Shown here piece after piece: positions 27,997 through 35,860 of a DNA stretch of 41,255 nucleotides. Source of the DNA: Moritella sp. PE36 (GTDB lineage Bacteria; Pseudomonadota; Gammaproteobacteria; Enterobacterales; Moritellaceae); the NCBI RefSeq assembly GCF_000170855.1, contig NZ_ABCQ01000040.1:1-41255 (forward strand), read 5' to 3'. Each line of letters opens with the position of its first letter. Positions within the stretch are counted from its first letter, which is position 1. The translations under genes were made by a program, and so were the position numbers. The notes below the pieces were generated by a model. That model did no database searches. It saw only the letters and a list, made by a program, of their open reading frames with translations, and had not been told where the DNA came from.

Positions 27997-28030
27997 AATA
28001 AGCCCAGTCTGCTGTCGGGCTTATTAAATA
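27997..28030 (+). terminator. Terminator after the 27622 gene
   Basis: AATAAGCCC (27997-28005) and GGGCTTATT (28017-28025) form a perfect 9-bp stem with an 11-nt loop, followed by AAAT. The U-tract is short, so efficiency is uncertain. Confidence 0.6.
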
Positions 28031-28082
28031 CCTTAAAATACGGTAGTATCAGCAAATACTTACGTTAGATGGACTGCTGACA

Positions 28083-29462
28083 TTGCCGACTATTCTTCAA
28101 ACCTTATCTATTTACCTTAATCCCCGTGTACTGTTTATGGGATTATTTGGTTTCTCCTCTGGACTACCCATTCTTTTGGTCTTTTCTACCTTATCATTTT
28201 GGCTACGAGAAGCCGGTGTCGATCGTGCCAGTATCGGTTTCTTTAGCTGGATAGCACTTACCTATGGCTTTAAATGGGCTTGGTCACCATTGATCGATCA
28301 GATCCAGCTGCCTTGGCTACACACTAAATTGGGACGACGTCGAAGCTGGCTGCTATTCACGCAAATAATGATCATTGTAATGCTGATGATCATGGCGACT
28401 CAAGATCCGCAACAAAGCGTGATCTTATTCATTATCGCCTCACTTGGTTTAGCACTTTTTTCAGCGACTCAAGATATTGTTGTCGATGCCTTTCGAATTG
28501 AGAGTGCGGATACGCGTTTACAAGGTGCCATGGCAGCCACTTACATGACAGGCTATCGTATTGCCATGATTGTTGCGGGCGCAGGCTCATTAGCCATTGC
28601 TGCGTTCTATGATAATAGTGCGGTTTATAATGCTGCAGCTTGGCAGTTCGCTTATGCTTGTATGGCGCTATTTATGTTATTTGGTATTTTTGCGACCTTA
28701 CTGTCTAAAGAACCCATCGCAAAACATAAAATACATCATGTCCATAATATTCGCGACTTTCTTATCACCGGGCTAGTAAAGCCGCTTACCGATCTATTCC
28801 AGCGATACGGTAAAACCTGCTTACTATTATTGGGCATTGTCATCACCTATCGTATTAGTGACATTGTCATGGGGATCATGGCTAACCCATTTTATGTGGA
28901 TATGGGTTATTCGAAGGCTGAAGTAGCCACGGTAGCAAAAGTCTTTGGGGTGATAATGACTCTGATTGGTGCCGGGCTCGGAGGGTTATTGGTCAATGGT
29001 TTAGGCTTACTTTCTACCTTATTATTAGGCGGTGTACTTGCTGCGTTGACTAATGTGTTGTTTCATTGGATGGCCGGTAGCATGGCAACGTCACAATTAA
29101 TGACAGTGCTTGCATTAATACTGCCGGATACTTGGTTGCAAACACAAGACCCTGCTGTATTGCTATTAACCTTAGTGATCAGTGCTGATAACCTCAGTGC
29201 GGGTATTGCCACTTGCGCCTTCGTGGTGTTTTTATCACGCTTAACCAATACCCAATTTACTGCAACCCAATATGCCTTGTTCTCATCAATCATGGTATTG
29301 CTGCCTAAGTTTATTGCAGGATTCTCAGGGGTGGTGGTCGATGCATGGGATTATTCAGCCTTCTTCATTGGTACCGCGATATTAGGCATTATTCCGGTGG
29401 TCTTTATTGTCATATTAGTCTATATGCAAATGACCAAGCGCTTTAAATGGATTGAATCATAG
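28083..29462 (+). CDS. ampG: AmpG family muropeptide permease
   Basis: AmpG imports GlcNAc-anhydromuropeptides from the periplasm for cell-wall recycling, a route that also signals beta-lactamase induction. The 459-residue protein is an MFS-type membrane protein with about 12 or more hydrophobic segments. AmpG hallmarks near the N-terminus are GFSSGLPILL and FWLREAGVDRASIGFFSW, followed by KWAWSPLIDQ and LGRRRSWLL, then ATQDIVVDAFRIE. The start is TTG at 28083 with GGA 9 nt upstream; no earlier ATG fits and the next ATG would remove the conserved N-terminus. Confidence 0.88.
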   Translation: MPTILQTLSIYLNPRVLFMGLFGFSSGLPILLVFSTLSFWLREAGVDRASIGFFSWIALTYGFKWAWSPLIDQIQLPWLHTKLGRRRSWLLFTQIMIIVMLMIMATQDPQQSVILFIIASLGLALFSATQDIVVDAFRIESADTRLQGAMAATYMTGYRIAMIVAGAGSLAIAAFYDNSAVYNAAAWQFAYACMALFMLFGIFATLLSKEPIAKHKIHHVHNIRDFLITGLVKPLTDLFQRYGKTCLLLLGIVITYRISDIVMGIMANPFYVDMGYSKAEVATVAKVFGVIMTLIGAGLGGLLVNGLGLLSTLLLGGVLAALTNVLFHWMAGSMATSQLMTVLALILPDTWLQTQDPAVLLLTLVISADNLSAGIATCAFVVFLSRLTNTQFTATQYALFSSIMVLLPKFIAGFSGVVVDAWDYSAFFIGTAILGIIPVVFIVILVYMQMTKRFKWIES

Positions 29463-29468
29463 GTATAA

Positions 29469-29504
29469 AAAAAGCCTAACGTGTATCGATACGTTAGGCT
29501 TTTT
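29469..29504. terminator. Bidirectional terminator between ampG and yajQ
   Basis: A perfect 14-bp stem (29469-29482 with 29491-29504) and 8-nt loop, with A-run and T-run at its ends, lies between the convergent genes. Confidence 0.92.
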
Positions 29505-29549
29505 ATGACTATTTAGAACTCAGTCACTTCAACATTAAACGCTCAGCGC

Positions 29550-30032
29550 CTAATCTCTTTGGTTATCAAATTGGAACGGTTGACCTAGATCTGACGTACG
29601 AATTAATTGCATTACGGCTTGCAAGTCATCACGCTTCTTACCAACAACGCGCACTTTGTCACCTTGAATAGACACTTGTACTTTGATCTTGCTGTCTTTA
29701 ATTGCTTTTACAACTTTCTTAGCAACACTGCCTTCAACGCCTTGCAAAAATTCAACATCGGCACTGCAAGTTTTACCCGAGAATTCAGTTTTACCGACGC
29801 TCATCGAAGAGCTGTCTATATTACGCTTCACTAAAGCACTACGTAAAATATCAGCCATTTGACGAAGTTGCATATCTTCATCGGTGCGCATTTTTATTTT
29901 TTCTTTAATTAGCTCGAAGCTGGCGTCAACACCACGGAAATCAAAACGAGTGCTTAGTTCACGGTTTGCATTGTCGGTTGCGTTCTTCACTTCAACCATG
30001 TCAACTTCAGAAATAATATCAAATTGAGGCAT
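29550..30032 (-). CDS. yajQ: YajQ family nucleotide (cyclic di-GMP)-binding protein
   Basis: YajQ-type proteins bind cyclic di-GMP in Xanthomonas and RNA or nucleotides in E. coli; the role here is unknown. The protein has 160 residues with the family patterns [11 protein letters not shown] at the start, [28 protein letters not shown] and the C-terminal [12 protein letters not shown]. There is an ATG two codons earlier (30038), but an AGGA site lies at good spacing (7 nt) only for ATG 30032, which also matches family N-termini. Confidence 0.93.
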   Translation of the reverse strand: MPQFDIISEVDMVEVKNATDNANRELSTRFDFRGVDASFELIKEKIKMRTDEDMQLRQMADILRSALVKRNIDSSSMSVGKTEFSGKTCSADVEFLQGVEGSVAKKVVKAIKDSKIKVQVSIQGDKVRVVGKKRDDLQAVMQLIRTSDLGQPFQFDNQRD

Positions 30033-30171
30033 CTTCATATCCTATCATTTATAATGGGTTGATTATCTAATAGATACTAGCTGTAATTCAACCATTAACT
30101 ACAGAAGTGAGCTACTTGCTCGCATTAACTGACTATAATTGCTATTACGTTCATATTTTATTGAGACAAGT

Positions 30172-30519
30172 ATGCCATTGTACAAATATAAACTCTGGTT
30201 TCGCCTGCTATTTGTCATTGTTATACTCGTCATCTGTCTGCTTGCTTTTAGTAAACCTTCGAGTAATATCTCTGAATTTGGTTACGACAAGTTTAATCAC
30301 TTAATGGCTTTTGTAACATTAGCATTGCTGTTTGATTATAGTTTCCCAAACAGAACCATAACGCTGTTTATGACATTACTTGGATTCGGTATTTTTATTG
30401 AGTTCATTCAAGGTATGATACCTGGTCGCACCACGAGCCATTGGGATATTGTCGCCGATTTAATCGGTATTACCAGCTACTTAATTCTTCAACCATTACG
30501 GGCAAAAATACATGGCTAA
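30172..30519 (+). CDS. VanZ-like membrane protein
   Basis: The 115-residue protein has four predicted membrane helices and the VanZ-type motif GYDKFNHLMAFVTLALLFDY near residues 40-59, followed by FIEFIQGMIPGRTTSHWDIVADLIG, the typical acidic-glycine loop of the family. VanZ itself gives low-level teicoplanin resistance, but these short housekeeping relatives have no proven function. ATG 30172 is chosen with GAGA upstream; the frame is open to a TTG at 30139. The end overlaps panE by 8 bp, so the two are co-translated. Confidence 0.82.
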   Translation: MPLYKYKLWFRLLFVIVILVICLLAFSKPSSNISEFGYDKFNHLMAFVTLALLFDYSFPNRTITLFMTLLGFGIFIEFIQGMIPGRTTSHWDIVADLIGITSYLILQPLRAKIHG

Positions 30520-31414
30520 TTGGAACATTCTCGGTGCCGGTGCTATCGGGCATTTCTTCGCAGAAAAATTACTAAAATCAGGTCAACATGCCGCCTTTGT
30601 ATTACGTCCCGAGAGTGATGCGCATATTCGCAGTTTTAATTTTGAAAACTTAACGGGTGAAAACACCAGTAATACCGTCATGGCACAAGGCAAACTCACG
30701 CCTAAATGTGACTTTTTACTGGTCACCCTCAAAGCGCAAGATGTACTGCCGGCGCTGACCTTATTACAATCACAAATTGATAAACATTGTTGTATCGTGC
30801 TTTTGCATAATGGTATGGGCACCGCCGAACAAACCGAGAAACTATTCCCACGCAACGCTATCATGGTGGGTACCACATCCAATGGGGTATTAAAGGTCTC
30901 TGACGATCATATTCGCCACACGGGCGCTGGTGTGACTTGGTTAGGGCCATTTAATAACCAAGCTAAACGTTATAAGGATATTGCCAAGCAATTATTCGCA
31001 CTTGAAGAATTAACATGGTGCGAGGACATTCGAGAGAAGTTATGGCTTAAACTCGTGATTAACTGTGCGATCAACCCATTAACCGCCATTCATCACTGTA
31101 AGAATGGCGAATTGGCCTGTCCTGCGTTATACCCGCATGTGGTTAAGGTGGTGCAAGAGTTAGCGCTTGTTTGTGAAAAAGCCCGCTTACCTTGGGCTTA
31201 TGCAGAGCTGCAAGCACAAGTGGATAATGTGATAAACCGCACTGCTGAAAATTATTCTTCGATGCATCAAGATCAGCAATTCAATCGCCAGTCCGAAATT
31301 GATTATATTACCGGCTATGTATTGAAGGTGGCGAATGCCTACAGTATCCCAGTGCCAGCGAACCAAGCCCTGTATGAACAAATCAAACAGCAAGAAACTA
31401 AACTAGTCTCGTAA
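30512..31414 (+). CDS. panE: 2-dehydropantoate 2-reductase (ketopantoate reductase)
   Basis: PanE reduces ketopantoate to pantoate with NADPH in coenzyme A synthesis. The 300-residue protein has the N-terminal dinucleotide motif GAGAIG (8-13), the substrate-site lysine region LVTLKAQD near 70, and the C-terminal domain motif KLVINCAINPLTAI near 175-188. The length matches E. coli PanE (303). The start overlaps the VanZ-like gene by 8 bp. Confidence 0.92.
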   Translation: MANWNILGAGAIGHFFAEKLLKSGQHAAFVLRPESDAHIRSFNFENLTGENTSNTVMAQGKLTPKCDFLLVTLKAQDVLPALTLLQSQIDKHCCIVLLHNGMGTAEQTEKLFPRNAIMVGTTSNGVLKVSDDHIRHTGAGVTWLGPFNNQAKRYKDIAKQLFALEELTWCEDIREKLWLKLVINCAINPLTAIHHCKNGELACPALYPHVVKVVQELALVCEKARLPWAYAELQAQVDNVINRTAENYSSMHQDQQFNRQSEIDYITGYVLKVANAYSIPVPANQALYEQIKQQETKLVS

Positions 31415-31444
31415 CAATAGAGTATATTGAACATCACGATCAAA

Positions 31445-31470
31445 AAAGCCAGCAATCTCTTGCTGGCTTT
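31445..31470. terminator. Bidirectional terminator between panE and thiI
   Basis: An 11-bp perfect stem (31445-31455 with 31460-31470) and TCTC loop are flanked by a run of A on the left, giving a strong U-tract for thiI on the minus strand and a weaker one for panE. Confidence 0.88.
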
Positions 31471-31519
31471 CATCCATCATTGAAGGCAAAGCTAAATACT
31501 AACCTTACCTAAATGATCA

Positions 31520-32974
31520 TTAAGGACGGTAAACTTTAACGTTACCATAACCTTTTTCAATCAAGTAAAGCGCTTGTAACTTACTCATCACGCCACGATC
31601 ACAGTACAGTAAGTACGTTTTGTCTTGATCTAATTCACTGAACTGATTACCTAACTTAAAGAAAGGCATGTGCTGAACTTCAAGCCCATCAACGTCAAGT
31701 GGTGAATCTTCAACTTCGTCAATACTACGAATATCTAAGATCACTTCATTTGCGGCAATTTCAGTTACTGCTTCAACATCACTGACTTGCTCTTGTGCTT
31801 CTGTTGCGATTTGACGAATATCGATCACTTTAGCATCCATCACAACTTGATCAATCAAGCTCATGTCAAATTTAGCTTCTTCTGCTTCAATCTTCTCTTT
31901 CACTGCTTTTACGGTTGGTTTTTTCGAGATAACACCACAGTATTCAGGAATTGTTTCTGAGAATTCAGCAGTACCAATTTTACGCGCGGTATCGATAATG
32001 TCTTGTTTATCAGCAACGATCAACGGACGTAAGATCAGTGTATCGGTAACAGAATCGATTAACGATAAGTTACGGATAGTTTGACTTGATACTTGACCAA
32101 CCGCTTCACCGGTTACCAACGCTTCAATACCTAAACGTTCTGCTACTTTAGACGCGGCACGCATCATCATACGTTTAAGTACCACACCCATTTGTGAGTT
32201 ATCTACTTTCTCTAAGATCTCAGCAACAACAGGATCGAACGGTACACTAACAAATTTAACTTTGTGTGATGAGCTATATTTGTTCCATAAGAAATATGAA
32301 ATTTGTTTCACACCAATCTCATGCGCATCACCGCCTAAGTTGAAGAAACAGAAATGCGTTCGGCTACCACGTTTAATGGTTAAGTAACTTGATACCGCAG
32401 AGTCAAAACCACCTGACATTAATGACAGCACATCTTCTTGTCCTGCCATAGGGAAACCACCTAAACCTTCATGACGTTCAGTCACCAGGTAAAGTTTATC
32501 ATTCTCAACTTCAATTTTAACTGTTTCTTGTGGTTTTCTTAATTTTACACCCGCTGCATCAGTATGCTGATTTAAGCCACCGCCAACATAACGCTCTAAA
32601 TCAATCGAGGTAAAATCGTGCTTACCGTTACGCTTAGCACGTACGCAGAATGTTTTACCTGCAAGTACATCTTTATATACAGGCAAAGCTTGTTGGAAAA
32701 TATCATCCAGATCGGTGAAAGTTGACTCTTGAACTTCGAGTGAATGGGCAATCCCTGGGGTATTTCTTAATACTTCACAATAAAAATCGCGGTTTTTCTC
32801 ACTGTCATCTGTGGTGCGGACAACAATTTTATCCCATTCAAGGATCACGCGTGCATGTTCATCTTCACGGCGTAGAATATTACGTAAACTCGATTGCAGC
32901 ATTTTACTAAAACGCTTGCGTACAGATTTACTTTTCATCATTACTTCTGGGAATATTTTTACAATAAATTTCAT
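31520..32974 (-). CDS. thiI: tRNA 4-thiouridine synthetase / thiamine sulfurtransferase
   Basis: ThiI makes 4-thiouridine at position 8 of tRNA and transfers sulfur for the thiazole of thiamine. From ATG 32974 it has 484 residues (E. coli 482) with an N-terminal ferredoxin-like and THUMP domain, the PP-loop SGGFDS at 187-192, the conserved [13 protein letters not shown] cysteine region, and a C-terminal rhodanese domain with the persulfide cysteine 458 in YCDRGVMS. The frame is open to 32998, but the conserved start and an AGG site favour 32974. The rhodanese domain means it can act in both pathways. Confidence 0.96.
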   Translation of the reverse strand: MKFIVKIFPEVMMKSKSVRKRFSKMLQSSLRNILRREDEHARVILEWDKIVVRTTDDSEKNRDFYCEVLRNTPGIAHSLEVQESTFTDLDDIFQQALPVYKDVLAGKTFCVRAKRNGKHDFTSIDLERYVGGGLNQHTDAAGVKLRKPQETVKIEVENDKLYLVTERHEGLGGFPMAGQEDVLSLMSGGFDSAVSSYLTIKRGSRTHFCFFNLGGDAHEIGVKQISYFLWNKYSSSHKVKFVSVPFDPVVAEILEKVDNSQMGVVLKRMMMRAASKVAERLGIEALVTGEAVGQVSSQTIRNLSLIDSVTDTLILRPLIVADKQDIIDTARKIGTAEFSETIPEYCGVISKKPTVKAVKEKIEAEEAKFDMSLIDQVVMDAKVIDIRQIATEAQEQVSDVEAVTEIAANEVILDIRSIDEVEDSPLDVDGLEVQHMPFFKLGNQFSELDQDKTYLLYCDRGVMSKLQALYLIEKGYGNVKVYRP

Positions 32975-33060
32975 GGTTTTGCCTACATCATAGTTCAAAC
33001 AAACAGGTGGCCCAGCATTTCATCGAGCCGGGTGTTTCGCTGATATATTCGATCATTTCA

Positions 33061-33099
33061 ATCAAAATAAAAACGGGCCAACCTTAAAGTTAGCCCGTT
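33061..33099 (-). terminator. ligB terminator
   Basis: A stem of 7 and 3 bp with one C-A mismatch (33072-33082 with 33089-33099) encloses a 6-nt loop. On the minus strand it is followed by TTTATTTT. It lies about 50 bp past the ligB stop and upstream of thiI. Confidence 0.8.
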
Positions 33100-33147
33100 G
33101 CAGTTACTCGGCAGCAGTATACTCAAAATGCCTAAATATGCAAGATG

Positions 33148-34389
33148 CTAACGATCGCTCACTAACCGGGTTAATTGCGGTGTCGCATTCCCTACCAGTT
33201 CAATTTCGACCTGACTACCGACTTCAATCTTAGACTGTAATAACCAAGGCTGAGAGCGTCCCGAAACACGGGTTACTTGACGCCCAGACAGCGCTAATGG
33301 TTGCACGTGAATAATCGGGGTAACACGACCGCTTTTACCCACCTGATAAGTAATATCAATAACATTGCTTAACCCTTTCGGACCGGTAAATTTTAACGCC
33401 AGCGCCCAACGTGGCGCATGCTGAGTGTGGCCATATTGACGTTGCAGTGTATTGTTCGCTAATTTAAGCACAATACCATCGAGTAAGAACGCTTCTGTGT
33501 TTTGATAGTGCGCGAGCCAATAATCGATGTCTTGAGGCCGGTCGATGACATGACTCATTTTCGACATGTCAGCAAAGCCAAGCATGGCTAATTGTGCCAA
33601 CCCCATAAGTTCATTGTTATAGGGAGAATCTATCCAACGCCAAGGCATAAAGCGCAAGCTCATGACATCAGTTTGGGCTGGCGACAACTGGCTGGCAATA
33701 CCGGCAGTCATATGACGCGAAGACACATATTTACCGCGCAACTGCCAATCTTGTTGTCCAACATATAGCTCACCATGGATCACTAATGTATACGGATAAG
33801 CAATCATACTATTAACTGCATTACTGCGTAACATCAGCGCCAGCAAGTCCTTACCTTGTTTGCCGTCGCCTCTACTTGATGCGCCCACAAGCATGCCTTT
33901 TTCATACACTAACTCAATAGCCATACCATCAAATTTAGGTTGGATCAGTAACTGCTGATCTTGATGCAGCTGGTAAAATTTATCCACGGCGGTTCTTTCT
34001 CGCACTGAATTTAAACTTAACATTTGTTGTCGATGCGGCTGTCGATCACGTTGGCGAGTATCATTATGCTGCAGATTTCCGCCTCCGATCTGAGTTAATA
34101 CCGGGGATAAACAATGCGATAACACCGTTAATTCATCCACTAATAAATCAAATTCACCATCATGTAATAACGGCGTTTGACCAGCGTAATAAATACGCCG
34201 ATGTTTAATGATTTGCGTTTCTAAATAACTAATACGATGCTGATTAAGTACACTTGGACAGCGGGAATGTGTCACTGTACTTGCTGTTGATGAATGACTT
34301 GATGAAGGTGGTATTATATCGGCGGCTAACAGTTGCTGAGTGCTTGAGGCGAATAATGAGACGAGTAATGAATAAGTGCGAATGAACAT
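33148..34389 (-). CDS. ligB: Short NAD+-dependent DNA ligase LigB with predicted signal peptide
   Basis: The 413-residue product has the NAD-ligase core: domain Ia (YYAGQTPLLHDGEFDLLVDEL, which binds NAD), nucleotidyl lysine 152 in KFDG, SSRGDG, GELYV, motif IV DGIVLK, motif V ALALKF, and an OB domain ending the protein. The zinc finger, helix-hairpin-helix and BRCT domains of LigA are absent. The N-terminus (MFIRTYSLLVSLFASSTQQLLAAD) looks like a signal peptide, as in E. coli LigB, raising the question of location. I use ATG 34389, with GGA upstream; the frame is open to 34488. All catalytic residues are present, so activity is likely. The physiological role is unknown. Confidence 0.88.
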   Translation of the reverse strand: MFIRTYSLLVSLFASSTQQLLAADIIPPSSSHSSTASTVTHSRCPSVLNQHRISYLETQIIKHRRIYYAGQTPLLHDGEFDLLVDELTVLSHCLSPVLTQIGGGNLQHNDTRQRDRQPHRQQMLSLNSVRERTAVDKFYQLHQDQQLLIQPKFDGMAIELVYEKGMLVGASSRGDGKQGKDLLALMLRSNAVNSMIAYPYTLVIHGELYVGQQDWQLRGKYVSSRHMTAGIASQLSPAQTDVMSLRFMPWRWIDSPYNNELMGLAQLAMLGFADMSKMSHVIDRPQDIDYWLAHYQNTEAFLLDGIVLKLANNTLQRQYGHTQHAPRWALALKFTGPKGLSNVIDITYQVGKSGRVTPIIHVQPLALSGRQVTRVSGRSQPWLLQSKIEVGSQVEIELVGNATPQLTRLVSDR

Positions 34390-34675
34390 CCGAGTTCCAA
34401 ACAATATGATGATACAACTCAGTATGATAAAGAGAATGGAAGTTAACGGATTAATTTCAAAGCAGTCGCCAGAAGTATCGCAAAACAAGTGATAATAAAG
34501 AGTATTAATCGTAGTTCATCACACATCAATATTAAAATAGCAAAACAGCTAGCGACAGATTAACGCTCTGCTACGGCTTAACCAAGCATACAAAAAATAA
34601 GCTTGCTTGAAGTTACTTTTTTATCGACTAAACTGACAGTATGGATCCTAATGTTCTGCCGAGGGAGGTGTTGCG

Positions 34676-34909
34676 ATGCAACTTTCAGATATCAAAAGCA
34701 TGTATCACAGACATGAATTAGTCGAGGCAATTGTCGAGCCATCATTAATTGCTAATGGCTGGATTGTCGAATTTAAAACAGAGGATGGTGACATTATTCC
34801 ACTAACCGATTTTAGTGGTCACGAAAAATGTTACCGTAATTTAGATATCGCCACAGCAACAGCTCAGCAAGTCGGATTTCCCAGTGTTAGGATAGATGAG
34901 CCATTTTAG
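34676..34909 (+). CDS. Small acidic protein of unknown function
   Basis: The 77-residue protein begins MQLSDIKSMYHRHELVEAIVEP and continues with NGWIVEFKTEDGDIIPLTDFSGHEKCYRNLDIATATAQQVGF, a pattern I recall from short conserved gammaproteobacterial proteins, sometimes annotated loosely as plasmid replication RepB-like without support. It has no signal peptide, membrane helix or metal motif. A strong GGGAGG ribosome-binding site sits 7 nt before the ATG, so it is surely expressed. It is divergent from ligB and convergent with ybeL. Confidence 0.75.
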   Translation: MQLSDIKSMYHRHELVEAIVEPSLIANGWIVEFKTEDGDIIPLTDFSGHEKCYRNLDIATATAQQVGFPSVRIDEPF

Positions 34910-34934
34910 TTCATCTTACTTCTCTGCCGTTACC

Positions 34935-35000
34935 TCAATCGATATAACCAGACGTCAACCGATATAGCCAGCGCCCATTGCGAGCTGACTATATCGTTGA
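34935..35000. repeat. Three-copy 17-bp repeat able to form alternative hairpins
   Basis: TCAATCGATATAACCAG (34935-34951) and TCAACCGATATAGCCAG (34955-34971) are direct copies 20 bp apart with two differences. An inverted copy, one base shorter, lies at 34985-35000. The second and third copies form a 12-bp stem with one mismatch (34960-34971 with 34985-34996). The first copy can pair with the third less well. It lies between convergent genes without a U-tract. Confidence 0.7.
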
Positions 35001-35036
35001 ATGACCACACGGCCAGAAATACCTGACGGGTGTAAT

Positions 35037-35543
35037 TTAAGGTTCAAAACTTTCACGCATAAACTCGCCACCGTCGCAATTAGCACAAGAAAGGACCTTG
35101 GTCGGATGAAATAATTCTTTTTTATAACCACAACGAACACAGGTCAATATACCGAATCCGACTTCATCACCAACGCAGTAACGTCCTTGATGTTGCAAAT
35201 CATCCCCTACCTCGGTCCATTCAACTTGGGTCTTATCAGTAATTGATGCTAACGTACCCCAGGTTATTTTGTCCCAAGCCTGATACCAAGCCGAGAGTTT
35301 AAAACTATCGATACTTGTATGGTAATCTTTGCTAAGTTCATCCATATCATGACGAATATAAGCGGATGCTTCGGCTAACTCTTTTTTCGTCAAGTCTCCC
35401 GCAGCACCTAAATACGCCTCTGTTTTAACCACAAATCGGCGAGTGAAACGATTCTCAATAAGCGGATGCAGTCCCCTATAACCCAAAGGGTGCACAGATA
35501 ATTTACTCACTGAATTTTGATACTGAGTGTTAGATTTAGCCAT
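35037..35543 (-). CDS. ybeL: Zinc-ribbon protein YbeL (DUF1451 family)
   Basis: The 168-residue cytoplasmic protein resembles E. coli YbeL (160 residues). An alpha-helical part (about residues 35-100) is followed by a C-terminal zinc ribbon with two CxxC pairs, Cys135/138 (CVRC) and Cys153/156 (CANC). Its function is unknown. In E. coli ybeL also lies next to leuS, divergently as here, which supports the name. An acidic C-terminus (GGEFMRESFEP) closes the protein. Confidence 0.88.
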   Translation of the reverse strand: MAKSNTQYQNSVSKLSVHPLGYRGLHPLIENRFTRRFVVKTEAYLGAAGDLTKKELAEASAYIRHDMDELSKDYHTSIDSFKLSAWYQAWDKITWGTLASITDKTQVEWTEVGDDLQHQGRYCVGDEVGFGILTCVRCGYKKELFHPTKVLSCANCDGGEFMRESFEP

Positions 35544-35638
35544 ATAAACCTCCGAATTAATTTAAGTTAATTATACAATCAAGCTGTATTAATCAACCAA
35601 AAGTTATCATTACTATATCCGAGCGAATCGCTGATATA

Positions 35639-35662
35639 GCACCTTGAAGTAGTTTGGGTATA
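35639..35662 (+). repeat. Dispersed repeat copy 2
   Basis: This 24-bp stretch matches the minus strand of 27391-27414 at 20 of 24 positions. It directly follows the right arm of a hairpin (35613-35639). Confidence 0.5.
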
Positions 35663-35780
35663 TATTAAGTATATGCCAAAAAGCATAGTCAACAAGCGGG
35701 CTAACTCACAAGTTTAACGGCAAAATAACTAAATATGAGAGCCTGTTCAGGAATAACTTATCGCTATCTGTAAATGAAAC

Positions 35781-35809
35781 TTGTTGCCCTCTCTGTGCTA
35801 AGGTATTCT
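35781..35809 (+). promoter_or_regulatory. Probable leuS promoter
   Basis: TTGTTG (35781-35786) and TATTCT (35804-35809) have a 17-bp spacer and lie about 50 bp upstream of the leuS ATG. Confidence 0.55.
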
Positions 35810-35860
35810 ATGGCAAAATTTTGTTTATAAATCCTACCAAGAACAGACTGGATATTACCC

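Larger units (their letters stand above)
35544..35860. other. ybeL-leuS intergenic region
   Basis: These 317 bp contain a hairpin at 35613-35639 (7-bp outer stem CTATATC/GATATAG, 2-nt bulge, 4-bp inner stem, AAT loop), a dispersed-repeat copy (35639-35662), and the leuS promoter (35781-35809). I see no gene. A regulated leuS leader would be expected between about 35816 and the ATG; it is only about 45 nt, too short for a T-box or attenuator. Confidence 0.6.
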
